Counted from the stretch's first letter, positions 6,567-12,362 are shown. The stretch: DNA of 12,362 nt from Phycisphaeraceae bacterium (GCA_007119405.1 SKPT01000037.1:1-12362); one strand, 5' to 3'. The notes: generated from the letters alone by a model not told the origin. Made by a program: numbers and translations.

Positions 6567-6597
6567 CAGCCGCCTATGCTCCTGAGTCAGGCGGCTG
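6567..6597 (+). terminator. Hairpin followed by a T-rich stretch in the divergent gap
   Basis: CAGCCGCCT (6567-6575) pairs perfectly with AGGCGGCTG (6589-6597). The 13-nt loop contains an alternative small dyad, CCTGA/TCAGG (6581-6591). The hairpin is followed by TTATCTTT. No gene ends nearby on the + strand, so this may be an attenuator, the end of a small RNA, or chance. Confidence 0.35.
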
Positions 6598-6656
6598 TTA
6601 TCTTTCATCGGCGGCCGGACGCGCTGCCGACACTAGCGATGTGGCCGGCATCGGGA

Positions 6657-6685
6657 TTGGCCCCATGCCGGCGCGGCAGTATTAT
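6657..6685 (+). promoter_or_regulatory. Candidate promoter for the wbaP-like gene
   Basis: TTGGCC (6657-6662) and TATTAT (6680-6685) are separated by exactly 17 nt, matching consensus at 4/6 and 5/6. The predicted leader is about 45 nt and includes AAGG (6727-6730), 5 nt before the ATG at 6736. Confidence 0.5.
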
Positions 6686-6735
6686 CGGGCTCTCGCCGGG
6701 CCCGCCGTCCAGGGGCCCACGAGGGTAAGGCAGCG

Positions 6736-8199
6736 ATGGAGGGAAATCTCACAGCCCGGGTCGCCGTCCCGCCGTACGCCCGCGCCCCGGCCGTCTGGCT
6801 TACCGGCGCCATCACCTTCCTAAGCGACGCTCTGTTCCTCGCCCTCGGCGCCGCGCTCGGCTGGGGCATCGCCGCCACCGTCACCAACGGCTGGGCCCTG
6901 CCCAACGAGCTCGCCGCCGCCCTCTGGCCCCTGCTCGGGCTCTTCCTCGTCGGCTACGCGCTCTGCGGGCTCTACCCGGGCCGCCCGCTCATCCCCGGCG
7001 CCGCCGTCGCCCAGGCCGAGGAACTCCGACGCTTCACCCTCGCCTCCACCATCGTCACCGCCATCCTCGTCACCCTCGCCCTGAGCTTCGGCCGCATCAG
7101 CTTCACCCCGCCCGCCCTGGCCCTGCCCCTGGGCCTGTGGCTGAGCATCCTCGTCAGCCTCCCCGTCGGACGATGCCTGCTCCGCATGGCCCTGGCACGC
7201 AGCCAGTGGTGGGGCTACCCCGTGGTCATCTTCGGCGCCGGGCAGACCGGCCAGGTCGTCATCGCCGCCCTCAAACGCCGCCCCGAGCTCGGCCTGCGGC
7301 CGGTCGCCGTCCTCGACGACGACCCCGCCAAGTGGGGCGAGATCGCCGGCGTGCCCGTGATCGGCAGCCTCGACCGCGCCAAAGATCTCACCCAACGCTT
7401 CGACGTGCCCTACGCCATCATGGCCATGCCCGGCATGACACGCCAGCAGACCAGCCGCTTCGTCCGCAACCACGGCAACCTCTTCCGATGCTGGCTCGTC
7501 ATCTCCGCCCCCGCCAACAGCTTCCCCACCCTCTGGGTCTCCAACCGCGAGCTCTGGAAGCTCGCCCGAAGCCCCGGCCAAAGCCCCGTCGCCATCCGAC
7601 GCTGGCGCTTCAAACGCTTCGGCGACCTCGCCCTCGTCGCCCTCGGCGGCATCGTCGCCTTCCCCCTCATGGCCGCCATCGCCATCCTCGTCAAGCTCGA
7701 CTCGCCCGGGCCCGTCTTCTTCGTCCAGAAACGCCCGGGACGCTTCGGCCGACCGTTCTTCATCTACAAGTTCCGCACCATGCACGTCGACGCCGAGCAG
7801 CGCCTCGACGAGCTGGCCCCCGACCAACGCGCCGAGTTCGAGGCCCACGGCAAGATCAAACGCGACCCACGCGTCACACGCGTCGGACGCTGGCTCAGGC
7901 GCACCAGCCTCGACGAGCTCGCCCAGCTCATCAACATCCTCCGCGGCGAGATGAGCCTCGTCGGCCCACGCCCCTACCTCGACTGCCAACTGCCACGCAT
8001 GAACCACCACAGGGATGTCGTCTTCCTCGCCCCGCCCGGCATCACAGGCCTCTGGCAGATCTCCGGCCGCAGCGAAACCACCCTCGAGGAACGCATGGCC
8101 CTGGACGCCTTCTACGTCCGCAACTGGTCCATCTGGACCGACATCGCCATCCTCGCCCGCACCGTCCTGCACGTCCTGCTCGGCCGCGGCGCGTACTGA
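6736..8199 (+). CDS. wbaP: Polyprenyl-phosphate sugar-1-phosphate transferase, WbaP type (exopolysaccharide/O-antigen initiation)
   Basis: A 487-residue protein close in length to classic WbaP. It has four to five N-terminal membrane helices (about 20-150), a Rossmann-like CoA-binding domain starting at [10 protein letters not shown] (163-172) with LDDDP (193-197), then the linker [13 protein letters not shown] (261-273) that is characteristic of the WbaP subgroup. The C-terminal catalytic bacterial sugar transferase domain (about 290-487) contains [19 protein letters not shown] (344-349), the catalytic pair Asp393-Glu394 in [23 protein letters not shown] and [11 protein letters not shown]. 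The enzyme transfers hexose-1-phosphate (galactose in the archetype) from a UDP-sugar to undecaprenyl phosphate in the inner membrane, the first step of repeat-unit assembly. The sugar cannot be predicted. No other glycosyltransferases are adjacent, so the polysaccharide cluster must lie elsewhere or be scattered. The stop codon is followed immediately by a heptamer array. Confidence 0.92.
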   Translation: MEGNLTARVAVPPYARAPAVWLTGAITFLSDALFLALGAALGWGIAATVTNGWALPNELAAALWPLLGLFLVGYALCGLYPGRPLIPGAAVAQAEELRRFTLASTIVTAILVTLALSFGRISFTPPALALPLGLWLSILVSLPVGRCLLRMALARSQWWGYPVVIFGAGQTGQVVIAALKRRPELGLRPVAVLDDDPAKWGEIAGVPVIGSLDRAKDLTQRFDVPYAIMAMPGMTRQQTSRFVRNHGNLFRCWLVISAPANSFPTLWVSNRELWKLARSPGQSPVAIRRWRFKRFGDLALVALGGIVAFPLMAAIAILVKLDSPGPVFFVQKRPGRFGRPFFIYKFRTMHVDAEQRLDELAPDQRAEFEAHGKIKRDPRVTRVGRWLRRTSLDELAQLINILRGEMSLVGPRPYLDCQLPRMNHHRDVVFLAPPGITGLWQISGRSETTLEERMALDAFYVRNWSIWTDIAILARTVLHVLLGRGAY

Positions 8200-8200
8200 G

Positions 8201-8242
8201 AAATTCAAAATTCAAAATTCAAAATTCAAAATGCAGAATGCA
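8201..8242 (+). repeat. Heptamer tandem array (CAAAATT type) directly after the wbaP stop
   Basis: The units AAAATTC, read from 8201, repeat with strict period 7: one truncated unit, three perfect units (8207-8227), then AAAATGC and AGAATGC variants. The array starts 1 nt after the TGA (8197-8199). A small dyad GAATGC (8236-8241) with GCATTC (8248-8253) follows. The AT content contrasts sharply with the surroundings. Confidence 0.85.
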
Positions 8243-8267
8243 GAAACGCATTCCGCGCACCGGCCGC

Positions 8268-8308
8268 TAACGCCCGTCCTGAGCGAGTCCGCGAGCGAAG
8301 GGCGGGAT
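8268..8308 (+). repeat. GC-rich 41-nt dispersed repeat, copy A
   Basis: It begins TAACGCCCGTCCTGAGCGAG and ends GAAGGGCGGGAT. It is partially palindromic: CGCCC near the start pairs with GGGCG near the end, and the interior contains the direct repeat GCGAG. It lies between the convergent wbaP-like and oppF-like genes. It is identical in its core to copies at 11153, 12144 and 12239. Confidence 0.9.
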
Positions 8309-8326
8309 CACCTGCCCCTTCTGCGG

Positions 8327-8354
8327 ATCCCCGAACCCCGATCCCCGAACCCCG
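8327..8354 (+). repeat. Heptamer tandem array (CGAACCC/CGATCCC type) directly after the oppF stop
   Basis: The 14-nt word ATCCCCGAACCCCG is perfectly duplicated (8327-8340 and 8341-8354), which equals four alternating heptamers ATCCCCG and AACCCCG. It ends 2 nt before the stop codon of the - strand gene (TAG on 8359-8357) and starts 18 nt from GC-rich repeat A. Confidence 0.8.
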
Positions 8355-8356
8355 CC

Positions 8357-9430
8357 CTACCCCTGCTCGTGCATCGAGACCAGATGCCCCGGCTCACCCT
8401 CCACCTCGCGCAGCGGCGGCCGATCCAGCAGACTTTCACGCGTGACGTACTCCACCGGCCCCTCGCCGACCGGCGCCTTCTCCGCAGGGGCACCATTGCC
8501 CTTGGAGCCCCACCGCTTCTCATCAAAGAAGCTGATCGGGCTCGGCACGTCACCCAGCAGCATGATTCGCTGCTTCGCCCGGTCCGGGTCCGGCACCGGC
8601 GCCGCCGACAGCAGCGCCTTCGTATAGGGATGCAGCGGATTGCGATACAGCGTCTCGCGGTCCGCCACCTCCACGATGCGCCCCAGGTACATCACCGCCA
8701 CGCGGTCGCAGAAGTGCTCCACCACCGCCAGGTTGTGCGCGATGAACAGGTACGACAAGCCGAAGTCGTCACGCAGATCCGCCAGCAGGTTCAATATCTG
8801 GCTCTGGATCGACACGTCCAGGGCGGAGACCGGCTCATCGCAGACGATGAAGCGGGGCTCCAGCGCCAGCGCCCGCGCGATGCCGATCCGCTGCCGCTGA
8901 CCGCCTGAGAACTCGTGCGGGTAACGCCCGGCGTGATCGGCCGCCAGCCCCACGCGCTTCAGCAGCGACGCGACGCGGTCCCCCAGCTCGCCGCCCCGCG
9001 CCAGGCCGTGCACCTTGATCGGCTCGCCGATGATGTTGCCCACCGTCATGCGCGGGTTCAGCGAGCCGACCGGGTCCTGGAAGATGATCTGCATCTGCCG
9101 GCGGAGCTTGCGCATCTGGCCGCGCGACGCGGCGAAGACGTCCCGGCCGTCAAAGTGCACGCTGCCCGCCGTCGCCGGGATCAGCCGCAGGATGGTCCGC
9201 CCCACCGTGCTCTTGCCGCAGCCCGACTCGCCCACGAGCCCCAGTGTCTCGCCCGGCGCGATGCTGAACGACACGTCGTCGACCGCCTTGACGTGGCCCA
9301 CCGTCCGCCGCAGCAGCCCGCGTCGGACGGGGAAGTAGGTCTTGAGCCGGCGCACGTCCAGCAGCGGGCGCGTCGCGTCGCCGCGGCTCTCGGCCGAGCT
9401 GCCAGGGCTTGTCGCGTCGGTCACAGGCAC
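8357..9430 (-). CDS. oppF: Oligopeptide/dipeptide ABC transporter ATP-binding protein (OppF/DppF type), orphan
   Basis: A 357-residue ATPase. Walker A is GESGCGKST (67-75), the Q-loop is Gln118 in FQDP, the signature is SGGQRQR (175-181), Walker B is IVCDEP (195-200) and the H-loop is His232. LNPRMTV and the [16 protein letters not shown] segment (267-282) are typical of the OppF/DppF subgroup, which powers uptake of peptides or nickel/opines as a heterodimer with an OppD-type ATPase. The usual C-terminal cysteine-rich stretch after LPSPI is missing: [13 protein letters not shown] is followed by a charged, cysteine-free tail ending near GHLVSMH. No OppA, B, C or D gene is beside it; the upstream neighbour is a protease gene 70 nt away on the same strand. 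The start is uncertain: GTG 9430 or GTG 9424, with a poor ribosome-binding site and only a weak TAGACT -10 candidate (9440-9445). The subgroup is clear, the substrate is not. Confidence 0.9.
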   Translation of the reverse strand: MPVTDATSPGSSAESRGDATRPLLDVRRLKTYFPVRRGLLRRTVGHVKAVDDVSFSIAPGETLGLVGESGCGKSTVGRTILRLIPATAGSVHFDGRDVFAASRGQMRKLRRQMQIIFQDPVGSLNPRMTVGNIIGEPIKVHGLARGGELGDRVASLLKRVGLAADHAGRYPHEFSGGQRQRIGIARALALEPRFIVCDEPVSALDVSIQSQILNLLADLRDDFGLSYLFIAHNLAVVEHFCDRVAVMYLGRIVEVADRETLYRNPLHPYTKALLSAAPVPDPDRAKQRIMLLGDVPSPISFFDEKRWGSKGNGAPAEKAPVGEGPVEYVTRESLLDRPPLREVEGEPGHLVSMHEQG

Positions 9431-9456
9431 AGTGTGTCCAGTCTAAACGATCCCCG

Positions 9457-9477
9457 GCCGCTTGCGGCTTCGCGAAG
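9457..9477 (-). terminator. Hairpin/palindrome cluster in the htrA-oppF gap
   Basis: GCCGC (9457-9461) faces GCGGC (9464-9468) and runs directly into the perfect 10-bp palindrome CTTCGCGAAG (9468-9477), about 25 nt beyond the protease stop. It is possibly a transcript end or processing site; no T tract is present. Confidence 0.3.
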
Positions 9478-9500
9478 CACCCCCCTTGTCCCGAAACCCC

Positions 9501-11072
9501 TTACCGCCGCGGCACGTCCAGGAACAGCGTATGCCGGCGGAACCGCTCCTCCCGCGGATCCCACAGCGCCACGCGCAGGCGCACCGGCACGTCCTCGTCG
9601 CCGTCGATCAGCGTCCGGATCTTCTCGCTCAGCTCCGCCACGTCCGCGACGGGCTCGCCCATCACGGACATGATCACCATCCCCGGCCGCAGCCCCGCCT
9701 GGCTGGCCAGCGAGTTCCGCCGCACCTGCGCCACGAACACGCCGTCGATCGGCTCGGCGTTCATCTCCGCCGCCAGCTCGGGCGTGAACCGCTCCACGCC
9801 CTCCATGCCCAGCCGACGCAGCAACTGCACCGCCTCGGCGTCGCGCCGCGGCTCGACGCCCCGCCCCGGCCGCGGCCGTACGCCCGCCGTGCGATCGTCC
9901 AACTCCGCCAGCACCACCGGGATCGTCAGCTCCTCGCCGTCGCGGAAGATCGTCAGCTCCACCTCCGTGCCCGGACGGATCCGCGCGATGCGGAAGCGCA
10001 GCTCATCGGCCGTCTCCACCGGCTGGCCGTTGACCGCGGTGATGATGTCCTCGGCCTGCACGCCCGCCTCGGCCGCCGGCAGCCCGGGCATCGGCTCCTG
10101 CACCAGCACGCCGCGCCCGTGCTCCAACCCGAACGCCCGCGCCTCCCGCTCGCCCAGGTCCTCGATCGAGATCCCCAGGAACCCCCGCACCACGTGCCCC
10201 TGCTCGATGATCTGGTCCGCCACCTCCACCACCATCTCCGCAGGGATCGCGAACCCCACGCCCTGGAACCCCGGCGCCTGGAACGGGCTGCCCCGCTCCT
10301 GCGCGATCGCCGTGTTCATCCCCACCACCTCACCGCGGATGTTCGTCAGCGGCCCGCCGCTGTTGCCCGGGTTGATCGCCGCGTCCGTCTGGATGAAGTT
10401 CTCGTAGCCCGTCTGCCCCAGGATGCCCAGTTGCCGGGCACGCCCGGAGATGATCCCCTGGCTCATGGAAAAGTCGAAGCGGAACGGCGAGCCGAACGCG
10501 AAGACGATGTCCCCCTGCTCGACCTGCTCGCCCGCGATCCGCGCCGGATGCACGTCCGTCGCGTCGATCCGCAGCACGGCGATGTCCGTGCTCGGGTCCT
10601 GGCCCACCACCTCGGCGGTGAACTCGCGGCCGTCGACGAACTCGACACGGATCTCGTCGGCGTTGCGGATCACGTGGTCGTTGGTCACGATGTGCCCCTG
10701 CCCGTCGTACACCCACCCCGAGCCGTGCCCGTGCTGCCGACGCGGGCTGAAGCGGTCCGGCTCGCGCTGCTCGTCCCGCCGGCGATCAAAGAACTCCGGC
10801 AGCAGCTCCTCCAGCCGGCTCCCCGGCGCCTCGCCCCGCCGCAGGACCTGGATGTTCACCACGCTGGGCTTGACCACCTCCGCGACGTTGCGAAACGCCC
10901 GCGACATCTCGTCCAGCACCGGGTTCTCGTCCTGCTCCTGGCGGATGAGCGTGATCCGCTCATCCGTGTGCGCCCAGACCATCTTCCGGGCCATCTCCGG
11001 CCCGGCGACGGCGATCGCCAGCACAGTCGCCAGCAGCACGAGCGTCGGTCCATACCATCGAATGCGTTGCAT
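9501..11072 (-). CDS. htrA: HtrA/DegQ-family (Do-like) serine protease with two PDZ domains
   Basis: A 523-residue protein. An N-terminal hydrophobic helix (about 8-24) serves as membrane anchor or uncleaved signal, then comes a linker, then the trypsin-like domain (about 60-290). The catalytic triad is complete: His133 in TNDHVI, Asp163 in STDIAVLRI and Ser238 in GNSGGPL. The LA-loop region carries the charged insert DRRRDEQREPDRF. The first PDZ domain (about 298-390) starts at RGFLGISIEDL. The second (about 415-520) contains GVFVAQVRRNSLASQAGLRPGMVI. The family degrades or chaperones misfolded envelope proteins and is often stress-induced. Start choice: AAGGAGG (11079-11085, - strand) lies 6 nt before ATG 11072. 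It is probably transcribed alone from its own promoter, since a repeat-filled gap separates it from panB. A DegP/DegS/DegQ distinction is not possible from sequence alone. Confidence 0.93.
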   Translation of the reverse strand: MQRIRWYGPTLVLLATVLAIAVAGPEMARKMVWAHTDERITLIRQEQDENPVLDEMSRAFRNVAEVVKPSVVNIQVLRRGEAPGSRLEELLPEFFDRRRDEQREPDRFSPRRQHGHGSGWVYDGQGHIVTNDHVIRNADEIRVEFVDGREFTAEVVGQDPSTDIAVLRIDATDVHPARIAGEQVEQGDIVFAFGSPFRFDFSMSQGIISGRARQLGILGQTGYENFIQTDAAINPGNSGGPLTNIRGEVVGMNTAIAQERGSPFQAPGFQGVGFAIPAEMVVEVADQIIEQGHVVRGFLGISIEDLGEREARAFGLEHGRGVLVQEPMPGLPAAEAGVQAEDIITAVNGQPVETADELRFRIARIRPGTEVELTIFRDGEELTIPVVLAELDDRTAGVRPRPGRGVEPRRDAEAVQLLRRLGMEGVERFTPELAAEMNAEPIDGVFVAQVRRNSLASQAGLRPGMVIMSVMGEPVADVAELSEKIRTLIDGDEDVPVRLRVALWDPREERFRRHTLFLDVPRR

Positions 11073-11101
11073 GCAAGGCCTCCTTCAGCACGAATCGCCT
11101 A

Positions 11102-11131
11102 ATCATACGATCGGCCAGGGCCACAGTTCGA
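11102..11131 (-). promoter_or_regulatory. Candidate promoter for the htrA-like gene
   Basis: On the - strand, TCGAAC (11126-11131) precedes TATGAT (11102-11107) with an 18-nt spacer. The -10 matches 5/6, the -35 weakly (3/6). The predicted leader is about 23 nt and contains the AAGGAGG ribosome-binding site. Confidence 0.45.
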
Positions 11132-11152
11132 GCCAGTCGAGCCCTCCCGGAA

Positions 11153-11191
11153 ATCCCGCCCTTCGCTCGCGGACTCGCTCAGGACGGGCGT
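11153..11191 (-). repeat. GC-rich dispersed repeat, copy B
   Basis: The reverse complement of copy A over 39 nt with no mismatch. It begins ATCCCGCCCTTCGCTCGCGG on the + strand. It lies in the gap between the panB stop and the htrA promoter, with a heptamer array 24 nt away. Confidence 0.9.
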
Positions 11192-11215
11192 CACAGAAAC
11201 CGGAAGCAGCAAATC

Positions 11216-11243
11216 CGAAATTCGAAATTCGAAACCCGAAATC
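11216..11243 (+). repeat. Heptamer tandem array (CGAAATT type) directly after the panB stop
   Basis: Four units in exact period 7: CGAAATT, CGAAATT, CGAAACC, CGAAATC. It ends 5 nt before the panB stop codon (TGA on 11251-11249, - strand). Confidence 0.8.
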
Positions 11244-11248
11244 GAGGG

Positions 11249-12091
11249 TCACCGCGTCATGTGGTACGTCCCGCCCCCGCGCAGGTACGCCCCGCTGCCG
11301 ACGTGCTCCACCCACGCCGCGGCCACGTCGCGCACCGCCTCGCCCAACTGCCCCATCGGCACGGCGAAGGGCGGGTGCCAGTCCGTCAGCCCCAGCAGAT
11401 CCTGCAGCACCACCACGTGCCCGTGGCAGGCCGGGCCCGCCCCGCAGCCGATCACCGGCACCGGCGTGCCCGTGCCCGGGTGCACCGCCGCCTCGACCAC
11501 GCGCTGGCTGACCTCGTCCGGCACCGCCTCCAGCAGGATCGCCGCCGCCCCGGCCGCGACCATCTGCGACGCCGCGTCGACGATCCGGTCCGCCTCCCAC
11601 GCCCGCTTGCCCGCCGCCCGGTAGCCGCCCTCGGCCCGCACCGTCTGAGGCCGGGCCCCCAGGTGCGCGACCACGGGCACCCCGGCGTGCGACAGCCGCT
11701 CCACCAGCGGCGCGAAGCTCCCATCCACCTCCAGCTTCACCAGGTCCGCCATGCCCTGCTTGAGAAACGCCGCCGCGTTCGCCATCGCCTCCGCCTCGCT
11801 CGCCTGGTAGCTGCCGAAGGGCATGTCCGCCATCACGAGCGCGTTGGGCGCCCCGCGCCGCACCGCGGCCGTGATCTCGAGCATGAACGCCATCGTCGCC
11901 GGCAGCGTCGAGTCGTGCCCCAGGATCACCTGCGCCGCCGTGTCGCCGACCAGGATCGTGCGCAGCCCGCCGCGCCACAGCCACGCCGCGGTGGTCGCGT
12001 CGTAGCAGGTAAGCATCGCGAACTTCTGCCCTTCGCGGGCCCACTTGCGCAGGTCGCGGACGGTAATGCGCTTATCAGCGTCAGTGCTCAT
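11249..12091 (-). CDS. panB: 3-methyl-2-oxobutanoate hydroxymethyltransferase (ketopantoate hydroxymethyltransferase)
   Basis: A 280-residue protein, slightly longer than the 264 of the E. coli enzyme. PanB transfers a hydroxymethyl group from 5,10-methylene-tetrahydrofolate to 2-oxoisovalerate, the first committed step of pantothenate and CoA synthesis, in the cytoplasm. Diagnostic segments in order: MLTCYDA (26-32), VGDTAAQVILGHDSTLP (48-64) with metal ligand Asp50, ADMPFGSY with Asp89, VKLEVDG with Glu121, AHLGARPQTV, GGYRAAGK and LLEAVP with catalytic Glu188. Two departures from the usual motifs: GDT where most members have GDS, and IGCGAGPACHGH where most read IGIGAG..CDGQ. The ATG at 12091 has no real ribosome-binding site; a GTG three codons upstream (12100) is possible. 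panC and panD are not adjacent. A second copy of its 5' end faces it head-to-head at the right edge of the window. Confidence 0.95.
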   Translation of the reverse strand: MSTDADKRITVRDLRKWAREGQKFAMLTCYDATTAAWLWRGGLRTILVGDTAAQVILGHDSTLPATMAFMLEITAAVRRGAPNALVMADMPFGSYQASEAEAMANAAAFLKQGMADLVKLEVDGSFAPLVERLSHAGVPVVAHLGARPQTVRAEGGYRAAGKRAWEADRIVDAASQMVAAGAAAILLEAVPDEVSQRVVEAAVHPGTGTPVPVIGCGAGPACHGHVVVLQDLLGLTDWHPPFAVPMGQLGEAVRDVAAAWVEHVGSGAYLRGGGTYHMTR

Positions 12092-12120
12092 TTCGCCCAC
12101 GATTGTAGCGAAACCGCGCG
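12061..12120 (-). repeat. Left outer arm of the 302-bp palindrome (panB promoter and codons 1-10)
   Basis: It is the reverse complement of 12303-12362 at 59 of 60 positions. The one difference (12077 versus 12346) is at the third base of codon 5, GCT versus GCC, both alanine. The identity reaches the window edge, so the true arm may be longer. Confidence 0.95.
12091..12113 (-). promoter_or_regulatory. panB -10 box framed by an operator-like dyad; probable leaderless start
   Basis: On the - strand TACAAT (12102-12107, 5/6 match) lies 10 nt before the ATG, so the transcript would start about 4-5 nt upstream of the start codon, consistent with the absence of a ribosome-binding site. TTTCGC (12091-12096) and GCGAAA (12108-12113) form a 6-bp dyad around the box, placed where a repressor could block the promoter. 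The same arrangement is present in the mirror copy at 12310-12332. Confidence 0.45.
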
Positions 12121-12143
12121 AGCCACCCCCGGCCCCCGTCGAC

Positions 12144-12189
12144 TAACGCCCGTCCTGAGCGAGTCCGCGAGCGAAGGGCGGGATTTCTG
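12144..12189 (+). repeat. GC-rich dispersed repeat, copy C (left inner arm of the palindrome)
   Basis: It contains the 41-nt core of copy A plus TTCTG at its 3' end, a 46-nt stretch that is the exact reverse complement of copy D (12234-12279). Confidence 0.9.
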
Positions 12190-12233
12190 CGCTACGACCC
12201 GATTCGTGCGCACAAGGCGGCAGGGGGGATTCT

Positions 12234-12279
12234 CAGAAATCCCGCCCTTCGCTCGCGGACTCGCTCAGGACGGGCGTTA
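12234..12279 (-). repeat. GC-rich dispersed repeat, copy D (right inner arm of the palindrome)
   Basis: An exact inverted partner of copy C. The 44-nt centre between them (12190-12233) has no appreciable symmetry about the palindrome midpoint. The 23-nt spacers joining inner to outer arms are equal in length but only 13 of 23 positions match. Confidence 0.9.
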
Positions 12280-12302
12280 ACGGGTGGGGCACGGGGGTAC
12301 CC

Positions 12303-12362
12303 CGCGCGGTTTCGCTACAATCGTGGGCGAAATGAGCACTGACGCCGATAAGCGCATTACCG
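12303..12362 (+). repeat. Right outer arm of the 302-bp palindrome
   Basis: It mirrors 12061-12120, including the TACAAT box (12316-12321) and the TTTCGC/GCGAAA dyad (12310-12315, 12327-12332). It is cut off by the end of the window. Confidence 0.95.
12332..12362 (+). CDS. panB: Start of a second, divergent panB copy (partial, cut by window end)
   Basis: ATG at 12332 opens a frame reading MSTDADKRIT, the same first ten residues as the panB gene on the other strand, with one synonymous base change in codon 5. Only 31 nt are visible. It may be a full duplicate gene, a truncated pseudogene, or a mirror produced by rearrangement or assembly; the window cannot decide. Upstream it carries the same -10 box, dyad and 10-nt spacing as the complete copy. 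Confidence 0.5.
   Translation, partial: MSTDADKRIT

Noticed and set aside
6497..6670. Duplicated word GGCCCCATGCCG at 6497-6508 and 6659-6670
   Set aside because: Twelve bases of GC-rich sequence with no longer flanking identity; probably chance, with no symmetry to the promoters.
6820..8208. Long open frame on the - strand opposite the wbaP-like gene (462 codons)
   Set aside because: The composition is a mirror of the GC-rich codon pattern (acidic, Asp/Glu/Gly-rich, no domain), while the + strand frame has a complete, motif-by-motif WbaP match.
8201..8354. CRISPR-like array
   Set aside because: The period is 7 nt with no spacers, and no cas gene is present; it is a simple tandem repeat.
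9462..11102. Long + strand frame opposite the protease gene (546 codons)
   Set aside because: Arg/His/Leu/Pro-rich low-complexity product with no fold signature; the - strand has an intact catalytic triad and two PDZ domains with a strong ribosome-binding site.
12092..12100. GTG 12100 as the panB start
   Set aside because: It adds only three residues, lies within 2 nt of the -10 box and has no ribosome-binding site; ATG 12091 is kept, though the choice is not certain.
12061..12362. Dismissing the right-edge palindrome as a pure assembly fold-back
   Set aside because: The spacers (13/23) and the 44-nt centre are diverged and codon 5 differs synonymously, which a fold-back read would not produce. 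The artefact remains possible but is not the default reading.

Overview
The window is a GC-rich chromosomal segment, most likely from a planctomycete and perhaps one of the Phycisphaerae. The inference rests on three things: a type II pseudopilin-like protein with a late H...DG motif, two PEP-CTERM sorting tails in adjacent genes, and a protein style rich in small TPR/coiled-coil membrane proteins. No rRNA, tRNA, transposase, integrase, phage gene or CRISPR array was seen.

Left third (1-5062, all + strand): a prepilin-type protein (147-980), a secreted PEP-CTERM beta-sandwich protein (1306-2043), a PEP-CTERM alkaline-phosphatase-superfamily phosphodiesterase (2217-3275), a GH140/DUF4038-like glycosidase without a signal peptide (3511-4770), and a small membrane protein with a Cys/His knuckle (4793-5062). 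Together they look like a surface and carbohydrate-processing patch, although the intergenic gaps and hairpins argue against a single operon.

Middle (5063-8356): a repeat-filled convergent gap holds a 32-bp inverted repeat. It is followed by a two-TM helical-repeat protein on the - strand (5362-6441), a divergent promoter region, and a WbaP-type polyprenyl-phosphate sugar-1-phosphate transferase (6736-8199) that would start extracellular polysaccharide or O-antigen synthesis.

Right third (8357-12091, - strand): an orphan OppF/DppF-type peptide ABC ATPase (8357-9430), an HtrA/DegQ-type membrane-anchored protease with two PDZ domains (9501-11072), and panB for pantothenate synthesis (11249-12091). 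These are housekeeping genes with their own regulatory gaps and no obvious joint pathway.

The most unusual content is non-coding. (1) The right edge is a 302-bp imperfect palindrome. Its outer 60-nt arms are two head-to-head copies of the panB promoter plus first ten codons, differing by one synonymous base. Its inner arms are two inverted copies of a 46-nt repeat, on exactly the same centre of symmetry. (2) A 37-41-nt GC-rich repeat core occurs four times (8268, 11153, 12144, 12239). (3) Three genes (wbaP, oppF, panB) each end within 0-5 nt of a period-7 tandem array built on a CRAA-type heptamer, and two of these arrays lie about 20 nt from a copy of the GC-rich repeat. This looks like a composite intergenic element family placed at gene ends.
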